Assembly: GCA_026984515.1 (NCBI GenBank)
Contig: JALSRZ010000059.1
Coordinates: 1 to 64,000 of the forward strand
DNA length: 64,000 bases
From: Thiohalobacter sp.
GTDB lineage: Bacteria; Pseudomonadota; Gammaproteobacteria; DSM-19610
Direction of reading: 5' to 3'
The position numbers were made by a program, and so were the translations under genes. Numbering within the stretch: position 1 is the first letter of the stretch; every line of letters begins with the position of its first letter. Under the pieces are notes generated by a model that made no database searches, was not told the DNA's origin, and was given only the letters and a program-made list of their open reading frames with translations. Shown one piece after another: positions 1 through 9,323 of the stretch.

Positions 1-1
1 A

Positions 2-166
2 GCCATCCTGTCGCATGCCCGTGCGCGACAGAACGCCCGGCTGCAGACCCTGGTATGGAACGAATATTTCTACTGGTTGCTGATTCCGGCCATGCTGACC
101 CTGCTGTACCTGTATCGACCCGGTGCCGGCCCGGCAGGCACTGCCAGACCGGGAGGTATAGCATGA
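2..166 (+). CDS. BatB-like VWA membrane protein, C-terminal fragment
   Basis: An open frame enters from the left edge and ends at a TGA at 164-166. It encodes about 54 residues with a hydrophobic segment (WLLIPAMLTLLYLY) and a short polar tail. The position, directly before a TPR protein and a BatD-like protein, fits the C-terminal membrane anchor of a BatB-type von Willebrand factor A protein. The VWA domain itself lies outside the window, so the family is inferred from context. Its stop overlaps the next start as ATGA, indicating translational coupling in a Bat operon. Confidence 0.6.
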   Translation, partial: AILSHARARQNARLQTLVWNEYFYWLLIPAMLTLLYLYRPGAGPAGTARPGGIA

Positions 167-1644
167 TGCGTGCTTACTCAGCCTTGCTCTGCTCCCTGCT
201 CTGTTTTGTCCCCTTGTGCCAGGCGAGCCTGTTTGACAACCAGCAGCAACAGGCCGGCAAACTGTTCCAGCGGGGCGACTACGAAGCCGCGGCAGAAACG
301 TTCAGCGACCCCTACCGGCGTGGTGTTGCCTGGTACCGCGCAGGCCACTATGACCAGGCCGCGGAATCCTTCCGTCGGGTCGAACGTACAAGCGTCCGCA
401 CCGATGCCCTGTACAACCTGGGCAACAGCCTTTTCCAGTCCGGCGAACTGGAAAAGGCAGCCGAAGCCTACCGCGAAGTGCTGTTACGTGAACCCGGCTA
501 CGAGGATGCACGCCATAACCTCGGACTGACCAGCGCCATGCTGGCGGAAGCCAGGCAGACCGCCGGGGAAGTGCAGAAGCAGGAGAAGAAGAACCCGAAA
601 AAGGAAACACAGAAGCAACAGCAATCAGCGGAAAAACAGCAGAAGAAACAGCAGAAGAAACAGCAGAAGAAACAGCAAGAGCAACAGCAACAACAGCAAG
701 AGCAACAACAGCAAGAGCAGGGACAGGAGCAGGAGCAGGAGCAGGAGCAACAATCCTCATCCGGCTCTGAACAAAAGGAGCAACAATCATCCGGAGATGA
801 AGCGTCGGAACAGGAATCATCCAGCGATAATCAGACGCAGGAGGCGTCACAGGGACAACAACAGAACCGGCAAGCTTCGTCCGGCGATGAACAGCAGGAA
901 CAGCAAGACGCGTCCGGCGACGAAACCTCGCAAACGTCTCAACAGCAGGACGGAGACCGGCAGGAGGAGGAATCGTCCCTGGATCAGGAAAGCGATGAAC
1001 AACAGCGCACCTCCTCCGCAAAGCCATCAGACCGGCTATCATCGTCCGATGAGTATCGATCGGGCGAGCCACAGGCTGACGCCGACGACGAGTCCTCCCG
1101 GCAACAGGATCAATCCGAACAGACGGTCACCGACACCGGTGACGAGCCAGCGCAGGAATCGGGTGGCGGCAAGCTGTCTGCGGAACAAAACCGGGGAGAC
1201 AAGCCGCAAACGGAGCAAGCCGATAGCGCTGCAGGTAAACCCGGCGAGGCAGAAAAAACCGCCGGTAGCGAGCGTAACGAAGCACTGCAAGCGACAGCGG
1301 GCGGTATTACCGGGCACGATTCACCCACCGACGGCAGCCCCCGGGAACGACGCACGGGCCCGGCCGGCGACCCCCGTGACTTTGATCCTTCCCGGATCAG
1401 CGCAAACAGGGGCGCTGTAGACCAGTTCGATCAACTCGGCAAGCAGGAAGATCCGGGCAGGGAAGCGGCAGCACTGCCCGGTGAAGTCCCGGGCGCGGAA
1501 GGCCACCGCACGGTCATCGGCATGGAGCAGCTGCTCGACCAGGTGGAAGGCAACCCCGCCTACCTGATGAGAAACCAGTTCATGCTGGAAGAGCAGCGCA
1601 TGAACCGAAACGGCGAGCGGCCGTATGAGCCGCGTCCCTGGTGA
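163..1644 (+). CDS. batC: BatC-like TPR protein with long Q/E/S-rich region
   Basis: A 493-residue secreted protein. An N-terminal signal segment ends near CQA-SLF. Two tetratricopeptide-like repeats follow (residues about 50-125, with ALYNLGNSLFQSGELEKAAE typical of a TPR helix pair). Residues about 136-365 are low-complexity Gln/Glu/Lys, then Ser/Asp/Gln rich. The C-terminus is again ordinary and ends in YEPRPW. The start is the first ATG of an ATGATG pair that overlaps the upstream stop; an in-frame ATG at 55 would remove the signal peptide. Bat proteins are linked to aerotolerance and envelope stress in Bacteroides and Leptospira; the role in proteobacteria is not settled. The low-complexity part is unusually long. 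Confidence 0.8.
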   Translation: MMRAYSALLCSLLCFVPLCQASLFDNQQQQAGKLFQRGDYEAAAETFSDPYRRGVAWYRAGHYDQAAESFRRVERTSVRTDALYNLGNSLFQSGELEKAAEAYREVLLREPGYEDARHNLGLTSAMLAEARQTAGEVQKQEKKNPKKETQKQQQSAEKQQKKQQKKQQKKQQEQQQQQQEQQQQEQGQEQEQEQEQQSSSGSEQKEQQSSGDEASEQESSSDNQTQEASQGQQQNRQASSGDEQQEQQDASGDETSQTSQQQDGDRQEEESSLDQESDEQQRTSSAKPSDRLSSSDEYRSGEPQADADDESSRQQDQSEQTVTDTGDEPAQESGGGKLSAEQNRGDKPQTEQADSAAGKPGEAEKTAGSERNEALQATAGGITGHDSPTDGSPRERRTGPAGDPRDFDPSRISANRGAVDQFDQLGKQEDPGREAAALPGEVPGAEGHRTVIGMEQLLDQVEGNPAYLMRNQFMLEEQRMNRNGERPYEPRPW

Positions 1645-1651
1645 ACGCAGT

Positions 1652-3223
1652 ATGATCACGACATCACAGTTGGCACGATCGTTCTCGTATCTGTTCCTGT
1701 TCACCCTGCCGGTGATGGTCAGCGCCCGGGCGCCGGCGTACTACCCGCCGTACGGGTACCAGCCAGCGGGCAGATACACACAACCCTACCCCGACCGACA
1801 GCCTCGTCCCTACTGGTATCCACAGCAAGCACAGGCGCCGCAGTACGCACCCACGCCGCCTCGTGTTGAAACGCTGGTCAACGACACCGCCCCCTATGAA
1901 CAACAGAGCCTGGTGTACCGGGTTCGGGTCATCAGCAGCGGCAACCTCAGGAGCGTGACGCCGCTGCTGCCTGAAGACAGTGCAGTTATCCTGCGCCCGC
2001 TCGGCGAACCGCTGAGTGAAAACCGGCAACAGAACGGAACCCGCGAGCTGGTTACCGAATACCGTTACCTGCTGATGCCACTTTCCGGCGGCGTCATCGA
2101 AATCCCGCCCGTGCGGGTCACTGGCCACTTCTCCGGCAGTAACGGTAAGGACGGCCCGACCTTTGATGTAGCCGGCAAGCCCGTCGTTCTGCACGTACGG
2201 CCGGCGACCGACGCGGTACAACCCTGGTTACCGCTCTACCGGCTGCAGATTACCGCCCGTGTGCGCGGCGGTGAGGCACCAGCCGCCGGCAATCCCATTG
2301 AACTGGAAATCGAAACCCGGGCGGTCGGCGCCACCGGGGCCCAGATACCGTCGGTCGCAAACCACCTGGAGAGCACGGATTTTCACATCTATCCCGGTGA
2401 AAGCAGCAGCGAGGGCAAACTGTCCGCCGACGGCAAGACCTTACTGGGCAGTCGTGTGGAAACTTTTACCCTGGTACCACGCTACGGAGGCTGGCTGCAG
2501 CTACCGGGTGTCAGCATCAACTGGTGGAACGTGCGCTACAATCGTCCCGAGGTGGCCACACTGCTTACCGACCGGATCCACGTCATGGGCCCGACCGATC
2601 CGCAGCACCGCGGACACGGCAATGACCGTGTAGTGCGTTCCGCTGTCTACTGGCTGCCGATGGTCTTTGCGGTGGGCGTTCTGCTGTTCGGCTGGCTAAG
2701 CGCTTTCATGGGGGATGGCAGGCTGCCCGGCGCCGAATCGGTCAGAAAGCTGTTTAAAGCGCGGCTTGGTAAACTGTACCCGCCACTGGTGGCGCTCGCC
2801 GAACGACTCTCGCCACGACGCAGCTTTCATCGCCTGCGCACCTGGACCGGACGTCGCCTGCCGGTATCCTGGAAACTGTGGTTCTGTCTGCGTGTCGTCG
2901 CACGCGAAAACGACCCGGCCGAATGGGCGCAGGCGCTCCAGTTCCTGGCGGCCAGGCACCTGGGCGCCAGGCCGCAGGCGCACCTTCGGCAGCTGGGCAG
3001 AACGATCGCCCGCTGCCATCCCCGCGCCAATGCCGCCGAACTCGACCACCTGCTTGCGGAACTCGACCAGGCGGTCTACGGCAACCGGCCGGTACAGGAT
3101 TTTCAGCGCTGGAAACAGGAATTCAGGAAACAGATCAAGCCGGGCCTGCTTCCCGTGCGCTTTCGTCGCCGCGGTATTGCTGCTGCGCTATCGGCACCAC
3201 TGCCGGGGCTGAACCCGCCCTGA
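1652..3223 (+). CDS. batD: BatD-like protein (oxygen tolerance family)
   Basis: A 523-residue envelope protein, last gene of the Bat operon. It has a signal peptide (residues 1 to about 28), a Tyr/Pro/Gln-rich linker, and then beta-rich domains of BatD type, including a VETLVNDTAPYEQQSLVYRV strand region. One transmembrane helix lies near residues 330-352 (WLPMVFAVGVLLFGWLSAFM), followed by a basic cytoplasmic tail. I chose ATG 1652 because GGTGA lies 7 bases upstream; an in-frame ATG at 1625 would overlap batC by 20 bases. Partner of BatA/B VWA proteins by analogy; exact function unknown. Confidence 0.78.
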   Translation: MITTSQLARSFSYLFLFTLPVMVSARAPAYYPPYGYQPAGRYTQPYPDRQPRPYWYPQQAQAPQYAPTPPRVETLVNDTAPYEQQSLVYRVRVISSGNLRSVTPLLPEDSAVILRPLGEPLSENRQQNGTRELVTEYRYLLMPLSGGVIEIPPVRVTGHFSGSNGKDGPTFDVAGKPVVLHVRPATDAVQPWLPLYRLQITARVRGGEAPAAGNPIELEIETRAVGATGAQIPSVANHLESTDFHIYPGESSSEGKLSADGKTLLGSRVETFTLVPRYGGWLQLPGVSINWWNVRYNRPEVATLLTDRIHVMGPTDPQHRGHGNDRVVRSAVYWLPMVFAVGVLLFGWLSAFMGDGRLPGAESVRKLFKARLGKLYPPLVALAERLSPRRSFHRLRTWTGRRLPVSWKLWFCLRVVARENDPAEWAQALQFLAARHLGARPQAHLRQLGRTIARCHPRANAAELDHLLAELDQAVYGNRPVQDFQRWKQEFRKQIKPGLLPVRFRRRGIAAALSAPLPGLNPP

Positions 3224-3246
3224 ACCGGGTCGAAAACCGGCAGGCC

Positions 3247-3666
3247 TCATTCCCAGAAACGCTGCATCTCGTAGTATAAAAAGGAAGCCGTCCAGGTGAT
3301 GAGCACCAGCCCGGTCAGTGATTCTATACCGGTCAGGTAGCGCAGGTTGCCGATCGGCTCTATGTCACCGAAACCCAGGGTGGTGAAGGTCGTGAAGGAA
3401 AAATAGGCGCAGTCCATCAGGCTGCCGGTGAAATTCCCTTCCAGGTGCCCCCATCCTTCCTCCCAGTGCATGAAATAATAGGCAAACGCAAATATCCAGA
3501 TCTCGATGCCATGCGCTACCAGCGCGCCGAATACCCCGATCACAATCCTGAACCGGTGCATACCCCTCATCCGCTGGATCAGCGAGGACATCTGGAACAG
3601 GAATTCGTAGTGGACGATGACAGCCACCGCCACCACCACGCTGTTGAGCAGAATTACTTTTACCAT
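3247..3666 (-). CDS. Small two-TM potassium-channel-like protein
   Basis: A 139-residue membrane protein with a pore signature: FTTFTTLGFGD (filter TLGFGD at residues 96-101) after a pore helix, and flanking hydrophobic segments at about 5-25, 41-66 and 113-132. This matches the Ion_trans_2 (KcsA-like) pore family; GFG rather than GYG is a tolerated variant. There is no RCK or other regulatory domain. The start codon overlaps the stop of the upstream histidine kinase gene as TAATG, so the channel is translated with the two-component system and may be its effector or share its stimulus (inference). Confidence 0.75.
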   Translation of the reverse strand: MVKVILLNSVVVAVAVIVHYEFLFQMSSLIQRMRGMHRFRIVIGVFGALVAHGIEIWIFAFAYYFMHWEEGWGHLEGNFTGSLMDCAYFSFTTFTTLGFGDIEPIGNLRYLTGIESLTGLVLITWTASFLYYEMQRFWE

Positions 3667-4961
3667 TACCTTTCCTGAAGCCCGTCTGCCTGCGCTGTTT
3701 TTCCCTGCCCGTTGAAGTCGAGCCGGAAACGGGTGCCCTTGCCTACCCGGCTGCTGACCTTGATCACCCACCCGTAATGCTGGCAGATTCTTCTCACCAG
3801 GGACAGGCCGATACCCTCCCCGCTGCCGGTGCTGTAAAAAGGTTTGAACACCGATTCCAGTTGTTCCGCGGGAATCCCCACACCGGTGTCGGAGACGCTG
3901 AGGCTGCAGTTGTCCAGCGTGATCCTGACACAGCCTTCCGGGGTGTATGAAAAGGCATTGCGAATCAGGTTGCCGATCACAATGCGCAACAGGGCGCACT
4001 CCACCGACAGGACCGGCGTCGAATGCACCGTAATATCTACATCGACCCGGCTGGATTCCAGCAAGTGACGATGGCTGTCCACCACTTCACGTAACAGCTT
4101 GTCGACCTCACAACCCGAGGTCAGCCGATCCGGTTGCTGCTCGCGGGCGAGTTCCAGCAGGGCATAGGTCACTTCTGACATTTCCCGGGCCGCGCGCGCA
4201 ATGCGTCGCACGCGAGTGTGCTGGGCATCGTCCAGCGAAGCGTCTTCCCGCAACACCTCTGCCGCGCCCTCGATCACCGCCAGCGGGGTACGCAGTTCGT
4301 GGCTGATGTCAGCGGTAAAGGCCTGCTCACGATCGATGAAGGCGCGCAGGCGATCCTGATAGGCGTCGAACTCCCGCGCGAGAATACCTGTTTCGTCACG
4401 CGGAAAATCATCGGCAAGCGCGGTAGAACGATTGCGGGGCTCAAGATTACCCACCCGTCGTGCCAGCTCTCCCACCGGGGAAACCACACGCTCAGCGAGC
4501 CACAGGCCCAGCGCGGCCGACAGGCCGATCATGATCAGCACACCGCCGGTGAGATAGGCCCTGAACTGGCGCTCCTTGTGCTGAATCTGCGCATCGTCGT
4601 AGAGCAGGGCGAACTGCCGGCCGTCCTGAACACGAACCGCGGCGAAGTAATGGCCGCCTGCAAACGATAACTGGTGCAGACCGGCCGGCATACCCTGCAG
4701 CGCCTCCGGCATCGAGGTACGCCCTTCGCTGCCCTGCACGTAGGTGCGCAGAATCGAGCTGCCCGGCGTCTCGGTGGACGGGTCGTCCCCGTAGCGTTCG
4801 ATAAAATCGTCCAGCTCCGAGGACAGGGTTTCAGCGAGCAGCCGCTCTTCCATGTTGAGGGTAAGCCAGTAGAGTATCCCGGCCAGCGCCAGGCTGATGA
4901 CACCGCCCAGCAACGCAAAGGCGATGCTGATGCGGTAGCGCAGGCTAGTCCTGAACCTCAT
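3666..4961 (-). CDS. Sensor histidine kinase
   Basis: A 431-residue membrane kinase. TM1 is at about residues 10-33, a small periplasmic sensor domain spans about 35-135, TM2 is at about 138-158, and a HAMP linker follows. The HisKA domain carries the phospho-accepting His221 in DISHELRTPL. The HATPase domain has the N box (GNLIRNAFSYTPEG), G1 (DTGVGIP) and G2 (GEGIGLSLV). The start is ATG 4961, overlapping the regulator gene by 17 bases. The signal sensed is unknown. It forms an operon with the response regulator upstream and the channel-like gene downstream. Confidence 0.9.
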   Translation of the reverse strand: MRFRTSLRYRISIAFALLGGVISLALAGILYWLTLNMEERLLAETLSSELDDFIERYGDDPSTETPGSSILRTYVQGSEGRTSMPEALQGMPAGLHQLSFAGGHYFAAVRVQDGRQFALLYDDAQIQHKERQFRAYLTGGVLIMIGLSAALGLWLAERVVSPVGELARRVGNLEPRNRSTALADDFPRDETGILAREFDAYQDRLRAFIDREQAFTADISHELRTPLAVIEGAAEVLREDASLDDAQHTRVRRIARAAREMSEVTYALLELAREQQPDRLTSGCEVDKLLREVVDSHRHLLESSRVDVDITVHSTPVLSVECALLRIVIGNLIRNAFSYTPEGCVRITLDNCSLSVSDTGVGIPAEQLESVFKPFYSTGSGEGIGLSLVRRICQHYGWVIKVSSRVGKGTRFRLDFNGQGKTAQADGLQER

Positions 4962-5631
4962 CGGGCGCTGCCAGCTGGTAACCCATACCGTGTACGGTGC
5001 GCAACAGCTGGGTTTTGAAAGGCTTGTCGATGGCACTGCGCAACACATGCAGGTGGGTACGCAAGGCGTCGCTGTCCGGCCGTTCATTGCCCCAGATGCG
5101 ACGTTCCAGTTCGCGTTTCGGCACCACGCGCGGTGACTGACGAATCAACAGGGTCAGCAGTTTGAGCGGAATCGGCGGCAGGGTGATCGTCTGACCGGCA
5201 CGTTCCACGCGCAGCGTGTCCGGGTCAAAAACCAGGTCGGCCACCTGCAGCGCTTCCCGTTCCTGTTCGCCGCGCGCACGTCGCACCAGCGCCCGCAACC
5301 GGGCTTCCAGCTCCTGCAGGGCAAAAGGTTTTACCAGGTAGTCATCGGTACCGGCAGCGAAACCCTCGAGCTTGGCGTCCAGGGTATCGCGTGCCGTAAG
5401 CATCAGGATCGGCACGGTCACACCGGCATCGCGAATACGGCGACAGAGTTCCAGGCCGTCCATACCCGGCAGGGTCAGGTCGAGCACCACGGCGTCATAC
5501 ACCTTGTCCTGGATAAACTGCATGCCGGTTCTCGCGTCATAGGCGGCATCCAGTATGTACCCCTTTGGTTCGAGGTAATCATAGAGGTTGGCAACCAGGT
5601 CCGGATTGTCTTCAATAACCAGTATATACAC
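4945..5631 (-). CDS. OmpR/PhoB-family response regulator
   Basis: A 228-residue protein. The N-terminal receiver domain has acidic residues E7/D8, phospho-acceptor Asp51 (VVLDLTLPGMDG) and conserved Lys101 (LVKPF). The C-terminal winged-helix DNA-binding domain (about 128-222) includes the LLTLLIRQSPRVVPKREL recognition region and ends with a VHGMGYQL wing. It is the first gene of the two-component unit on the minus strand and overlaps the kinase gene by 17 bases. The sulP gene lies 9 bases upstream on the same strand, so all four genes may be one transcript. Confidence 0.92.
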   Translation of the reverse strand: MYILVIEDNPDLVANLYDYLEPKGYILDAAYDARTGMQFIQDKVYDAVVLDLTLPGMDGLELCRRIRDAGVTVPILMLTARDTLDAKLEGFAAGTDDYLVKPFALQELEARLRALVRRARGEQEREALQVADLVFDPDTLRVERAGQTITLPPIPLKLLTLLIRQSPRVVPKRELERRIWGNERPDSDALRTHLHVLRSAIDKPFKTQLLRTVHGMGYQLAAPDEVQD

Positions 5632-5640
5632 GATGTCCTG

Positions 5641-7422
5641 TCACTCCGGTGCTGCCTCGCGCGGTACAGAGGCACATTCCCTGAAAATGCGTTTATCACA
5701 GGTCCTGCAGACCGACTTGTCCAGTTTCTGGAAAATACCGATGATCGCTGCCGTCTTGGACTGGAACACATTATTGGACCCGATTGCATCCAGGCAACCG
5801 CAGCTTTCCAGTGATTCCCACAGGCCTTTCTTGACCTTGATCAGGTACAGGTCACCGCCCCTGGCCCTGCGCTTGCGGGCTTCCGCCACCAGCGTGGAAC
5901 CACCGGTAATATCCGCAAAGTTGATGCCCTGTGCGACCACCGCCAGGTGTTTCTGTTCCGGGTGGTTTTCCTCCAGGTCGGCAAACACTTCCTGTACATG
6001 GTTGATGGAACCGAAGAACAGGGAACCATCGATGCGCAGGATATGCAACTGCGGGCACTGCGGCAGGTCCGGGCCGGTCGCGAATTTCCGCCCGTACTGG
6101 CGCGGATCCGGCACGCGCGAAATGATACGTGGCCGGGATACCCGCATCAGGTACAGGATCAGCGACAGCATGACACCCGCAATAATGGCGAACTCCAGTT
6201 CCAGGAACAGCGCACCGAAAAAGGTCACCGCCATGATGCCGGTCTCGCGACGGCTGGATTTAAGGATATGGCCGATTTCCCTGAAATCGATCAGGCCCCA
6301 GGCCACCATGAACAGGATACCCGCCATCGCACCATTCGGCAGCCAGGCAGCCAGGGGGGCCACCAGCAATACGATCAGCATTAGTAACAGGCCGGCGAAC
6401 ATGGCCGCCAGCGGTGTTTTGGCACCGGCCTGGTAATTCAGGCCACTGCGGTTGAAAGAGCCGGTAGCCACATAGCCGGAGAAAAAACTGCCGGCAATAT
6501 TCGAAAGCCCCTGGCCAATGAATTCCTGGTTACCGTCGATACGCTGACCACTGCGCGCACCCAGCGAACGACCGATGGACACCGCCTCGGTCAGCGCGAA
6601 CAGGGTAACGGCCACGGCAGTGGGCGCCAGGTTCTTGATGGTGGTCAGGGAGAAATCAGGCGAGGAAAGCGGCGGCAGCGTCTGTGGCAGTGCGCCGACG
6701 TTTTCGATGCCGGTTACTACCGTACCGAATACCTGGTTCAGCACCGCGGCCACCAGGCTGCCAAGGATCATGGCAATGATCAGGTAGGGCAAGCGCGGCC
6801 ACAGGCGTTTTACCAGGATGCCCGACAGGAGGGTCGACACGGCCACCGTGGTGACATAGCTGTTGATATACGGAATCTGGTGCCAGAAGGAAACCAGTAC
6901 ATCCTGCACGTGACCGCCGCGCGGGATCTCCACACCAAAAAAGTTTTTCAGCTGCTTGGCGGCAATCAGAATGGCCGCACCCGCGGTGAAACCGACGATG
7001 ACCGAATGGGAGATAAAATTGACCAGCGCGCCCATGCGCGCGAACCCCAGCACGATTTCGATCACACCAACCATGAAGGTCAGGGTCAGCGCCAGGGTCA
7101 CGTAATCCATGCTGCCGGGCTCTGCATAGACGCTGAGCGAGGAAAACAGCACGATCGACGCTGCGGTAGTGGGTCCCGAGACCAGGTGCCAGGAAGAACC
7201 GAACAGGGCCGCCACGATGGCGGGCACCATACCCGCGTACAGGCCGTATTCCGGCGGCATGCCGGCGATGGTTGCGAAGGCCACGCCCTGCGGCAATACG
7301 ACAATGGCGCCGGTCAGCCCGGCGATCAGGTCGCCGCGCACCGTTTCCCGGTTCAACAACGGCCACCAGCTCAGGAAAGGAAAATACCGGATAATGGAAT
7401 CAGTCCAGCTCGCTTGTTTCAT
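5641..7422 (-). CDS. SulP-family anion transporter with STAS domain
   Basis: A 593-residue inner-membrane protein with about 11-14 hydrophobic helices, starting with the family signature DLIAGLTGAIVVLPQGVAFA, and GPTTAASIVLFSSLS in the next helices. A cytoplasmic STAS domain spans about 440-560 (ILRIDGSLFFGSINHVQEVF). The last 35 residues hold two Cys pairs (CRTC and FREC). SulP proteins carry sulfate, bicarbonate or other anions; the substrate cannot be read from sequence. The gene starts 9 bases upstream of the response regulator. An AT-rich stretch (7496-7530) ahead of it could hold its promoter. Confidence 0.9.
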   Translation of the reverse strand: MKQASWTDSIIRYFPFLSWWPLLNRETVRGDLIAGLTGAIVVLPQGVAFATIAGMPPEYGLYAGMVPAIVAALFGSSWHLVSGPTTAASIVLFSSLSVYAEPGSMDYVTLALTLTFMVGVIEIVLGFARMGALVNFISHSVIVGFTAGAAILIAAKQLKNFFGVEIPRGGHVQDVLVSFWHQIPYINSYVTTVAVSTLLSGILVKRLWPRLPYLIIAMILGSLVAAVLNQVFGTVVTGIENVGALPQTLPPLSSPDFSLTTIKNLAPTAVAVTLFALTEAVSIGRSLGARSGQRIDGNQEFIGQGLSNIAGSFFSGYVATGSFNRSGLNYQAGAKTPLAAMFAGLLLMLIVLLVAPLAAWLPNGAMAGILFMVAWGLIDFREIGHILKSSRRETGIMAVTFFGALFLELEFAIIAGVMLSLILYLMRVSRPRIISRVPDPRQYGRKFATGPDLPQCPQLHILRIDGSLFFGSINHVQEVFADLEENHPEQKHLAVVAQGINFADITGGSTLVAEARKRRARGGDLYLIKVKKGLWESLESCGCLDAIGSNNVFQSKTAAIIGIFQKLDKSVCRTCDKRIFRECASVPREAAPE

Positions 7423-7615
7423 GAAGGTACCAGGTTACTGTCAGAAAAGGCCGGGTCGCGCGGTTACCCCGCTCCCGGAGCGCCGCGCAAGGTACCATTA
7501 CATTAATTAAGTTTTTGTTAAATCAAAACCCGGGGACGAAGCCCGCAATACGCCTGCAACGCCCTGATTACCCCGTTTCCGGTCGCCGGACCAGCCTCCG
7601 TTTCAGACCCGGGAC

Positions 7616-7644
7616 TTGGCAAACCTGTCCGATACCGCTAAACT
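7616..7644 (+). promoter_or_regulatory. Putative sigma-70 promoter of the first metal-efflux block
   Basis: TTGGCA (7616-7621) and TAAACT (7639-7644) are separated by 17 bases and lie 29 bases ahead of the ATG at 7673. Both boxes match the sigma-70 consensus at four or more positions. No obvious operator palindrome was seen around it. Confidence 0.45.
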
Positions 7645-7672
7645 GCATGCCAATCCAGCCGCTAACGCCCCT

Positions 7673-7993
7673 ATGTTTTTCAAGCGCTTACTCACTATAT
7701 GGTTTCTTCTGTTCACCCTGAACAGCAGCGTGGCGTGGGCTTTTCCCGATCACCTCCCGGTTGCCGGCAGTGACCATGCGCAGACCGATGACGGTCAGCA
7801 CAAGCACCCGCTGCCCTGGCAATTTGACGAAACCTGCGATGACCATTGCGGGCATTTCAGTGCCCACGTGGTTGCGCTGATTTCCACCAGCGCCGCACTC
7901 CAGCCCGCGCCCCGCTCCACCGTATTCTACTTTTACCAGCGTATTCCCGGTTCACGCGACCCGGTTCCACCCTTTCAACCCCCCATCGGCTGA
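7673..7993 (+). CDS. Small secreted His-rich protein, CzcI-like by position
   Basis: A 106-residue protein with a clear signal peptide (FFKRLLTIWFLLFTL, cleavage near AWA-FPD). The mature part has His and Asp residues (DHAQTDDGQHKH, CDDHCGHFSAH) and a Pro-rich C-terminus ending in PPFQPPIG. It lies directly upstream of czcCBA-type genes, the place occupied by czcI in Cupriavidus. A TTG at 7616 would extend the frame but falls inside the putative promoter, so ATG 7673 is preferred. It probably binds or senses metal in the periplasm; that is inference from composition and context. Confidence 0.65.
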   Translation: MFFKRLLTIWFLLFTLNSSVAWAFPDHLPVAGSDHAQTDDGQHKHPLPWQFDETCDDHCGHFSAHVVALISTSAALQPAPRSTVFYFYQRIPGSRDPVPPFQPPIG

Positions 7994-8067
7994 ATCCCTG
8001 TTGTGACGCCCTGCGCCGCGCATGACGCGGTGCGGTTCCCTGTTTGACGTTTACAGGATTCACCCTG

Positions 8068-9288
8068 ATGCAAAATGTATCCACCTGGCCGCGAGCGCTG
8101 CTCGTTTGCCTGTTACTGGTCCCGTCGCTGCCCCTCGCCGCGGCGGGTGCAGCGCCCGCCCTGCAACAACTGGCGCGGGATTATCTCGCCGAACACCCGG
8201 CCGCGCAGGCAGCCCGTGCCGACCTGGAGCGTGCACTGGCCGAAGCGCGCGCCGTCGGTCAACCGCTGTACAACCCGGAAATCGAGCTGGACTACGAGGA
8301 CGCCACCGACGTCACCAAAACGATCGGTTTCTCCCAGACCCTCGACTGGGCCGGCAAACGCCGCGCACGGGATACCGCCAGTCAGGATTCGGTCCGTGCT
8401 GCGCAGGCCGCGCTGGCTGCAACCCGGCAACAGATGCTGGGTGAATTACTGACCGAACTGAGCAGCGTGGTCACGAATGCGGAGGCTGCCCGACTGGCCC
8501 GGCGGCGCGTACAACTGCTGGATGAGTTCCTGCAGCTCGCGAAACAACGCTACGCGGCAGGCGACGTCGGGCAGACCGATGTGGACCTGGCACAGCTGGC
8601 CGTATCCGAGGCGCGTATGCAGGCAGCATCCATCCGCGCTGACGCCATGGCTTCCGAGGCCCGCCTGGCCACCCTGGTCCCGACACCGGCCGGGGGCTGG
8701 CCGGCCCTGCCGCCGCTGCCGCGTGCTATCACGGCATTCAATGCGGACGAGTTGTTGCAGCAACACCCCGGCCTGCGCCAGGCACAGGCGGAAGCCGCCG
8801 CCGCCAGGGCGAGCGTGGATATCGCCCGGCGCGACCGTCGACCAGACCCCACCATCGGCATACGCGGCGGCGAGGAAGACGACGACACCCTGCTGGGCGT
8901 AACCGTCTCGATCCCTCTGTTTGTACGCAATTCCTTTCGCGCTGAACTGGACGCCGCCAACGCGGAGGCCACGCGTGCGGAACAGGCATACCGGCGTGAC
9001 CTGCGTCGCGCCAACGGCAGCTTGCAGTCAGCGGCCCAACGCTATCGCCTGACCCGCGTCGCGCTGGCGTACTGGGAAAAGACCGGGAAAACCAGCCTGC
9101 AGGACCGCATCGAACTGCTCAAGCGCCTGTGGGAAAGCGGTGAAATCAGCACCACCGACTACCTGGTCCAGTTACAGCAAACCCTGGATACCCGGGCTTC
9201 AGCCGTCGAACTGCAAGGCGCTGCCTGGTCCGCCTGGATTGCCTGGCTGACGGCATCCGGCACCACCGAACACTGGCTGGGCCTGTAG
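8068..9288 (+). CDS. czcC: TolC-family outer membrane channel of an RND metal pump (CzcC-like)
   Basis: A 406-residue outer membrane efflux protein with a signal peptide ending near LAAAGA, two OEP repeats rich in Ala/Gln/Arg/Leu coiled-coil helices, and the usual NPEIELDYED and DPTIGIRGG barrel motifs. The start is ATG 8068, with AGGA 9 bases upstream. First structural gene of a czcCBA-type unit; it forms the outer channel for the adaptor (35 bases downstream) and pump. Confidence 0.87.
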   Translation: MQNVSTWPRALLVCLLLVPSLPLAAAGAAPALQQLARDYLAEHPAAQAARADLERALAEARAVGQPLYNPEIELDYEDATDVTKTIGFSQTLDWAGKRRARDTASQDSVRAAQAALAATRQQMLGELLTELSSVVTNAEAARLARRRVQLLDEFLQLAKQRYAAGDVGQTDVDLAQLAVSEARMQAASIRADAMASEARLATLVPTPAGGWPALPPLPRAITAFNADELLQQHPGLRQAQAEAAAARASVDIARRDRRPDPTIGIRGGEEDDDTLLGVTVSIPLFVRNSFRAELDAANAEATRAEQAYRRDLRRANGSLQSAAQRYRLTRVALAYWEKTGKTSLQDRIELLKRLWESGEISTTDYLVQLQQTLDTRASAVELQGAAWSAWIAWLTASGTTEHWLGL

Positions 9289-9323
9289 TACAGCGCCCTG
9301 GCATCCAACGGAGTACGAATATC

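Noticed and set aside
302-1072. Minus-strand frame rich in Val/Ala/Arg over the BatC low-complexity tract
   Set aside because: It mirrors the CAG/GAA repeats of batC; no start site or domain.
571-1258. CRISPR-like or tandem repeat array
   Set aside because: The near-repeats are short Gln/Glu codons in one continuous reading frame, without constant spacer length.
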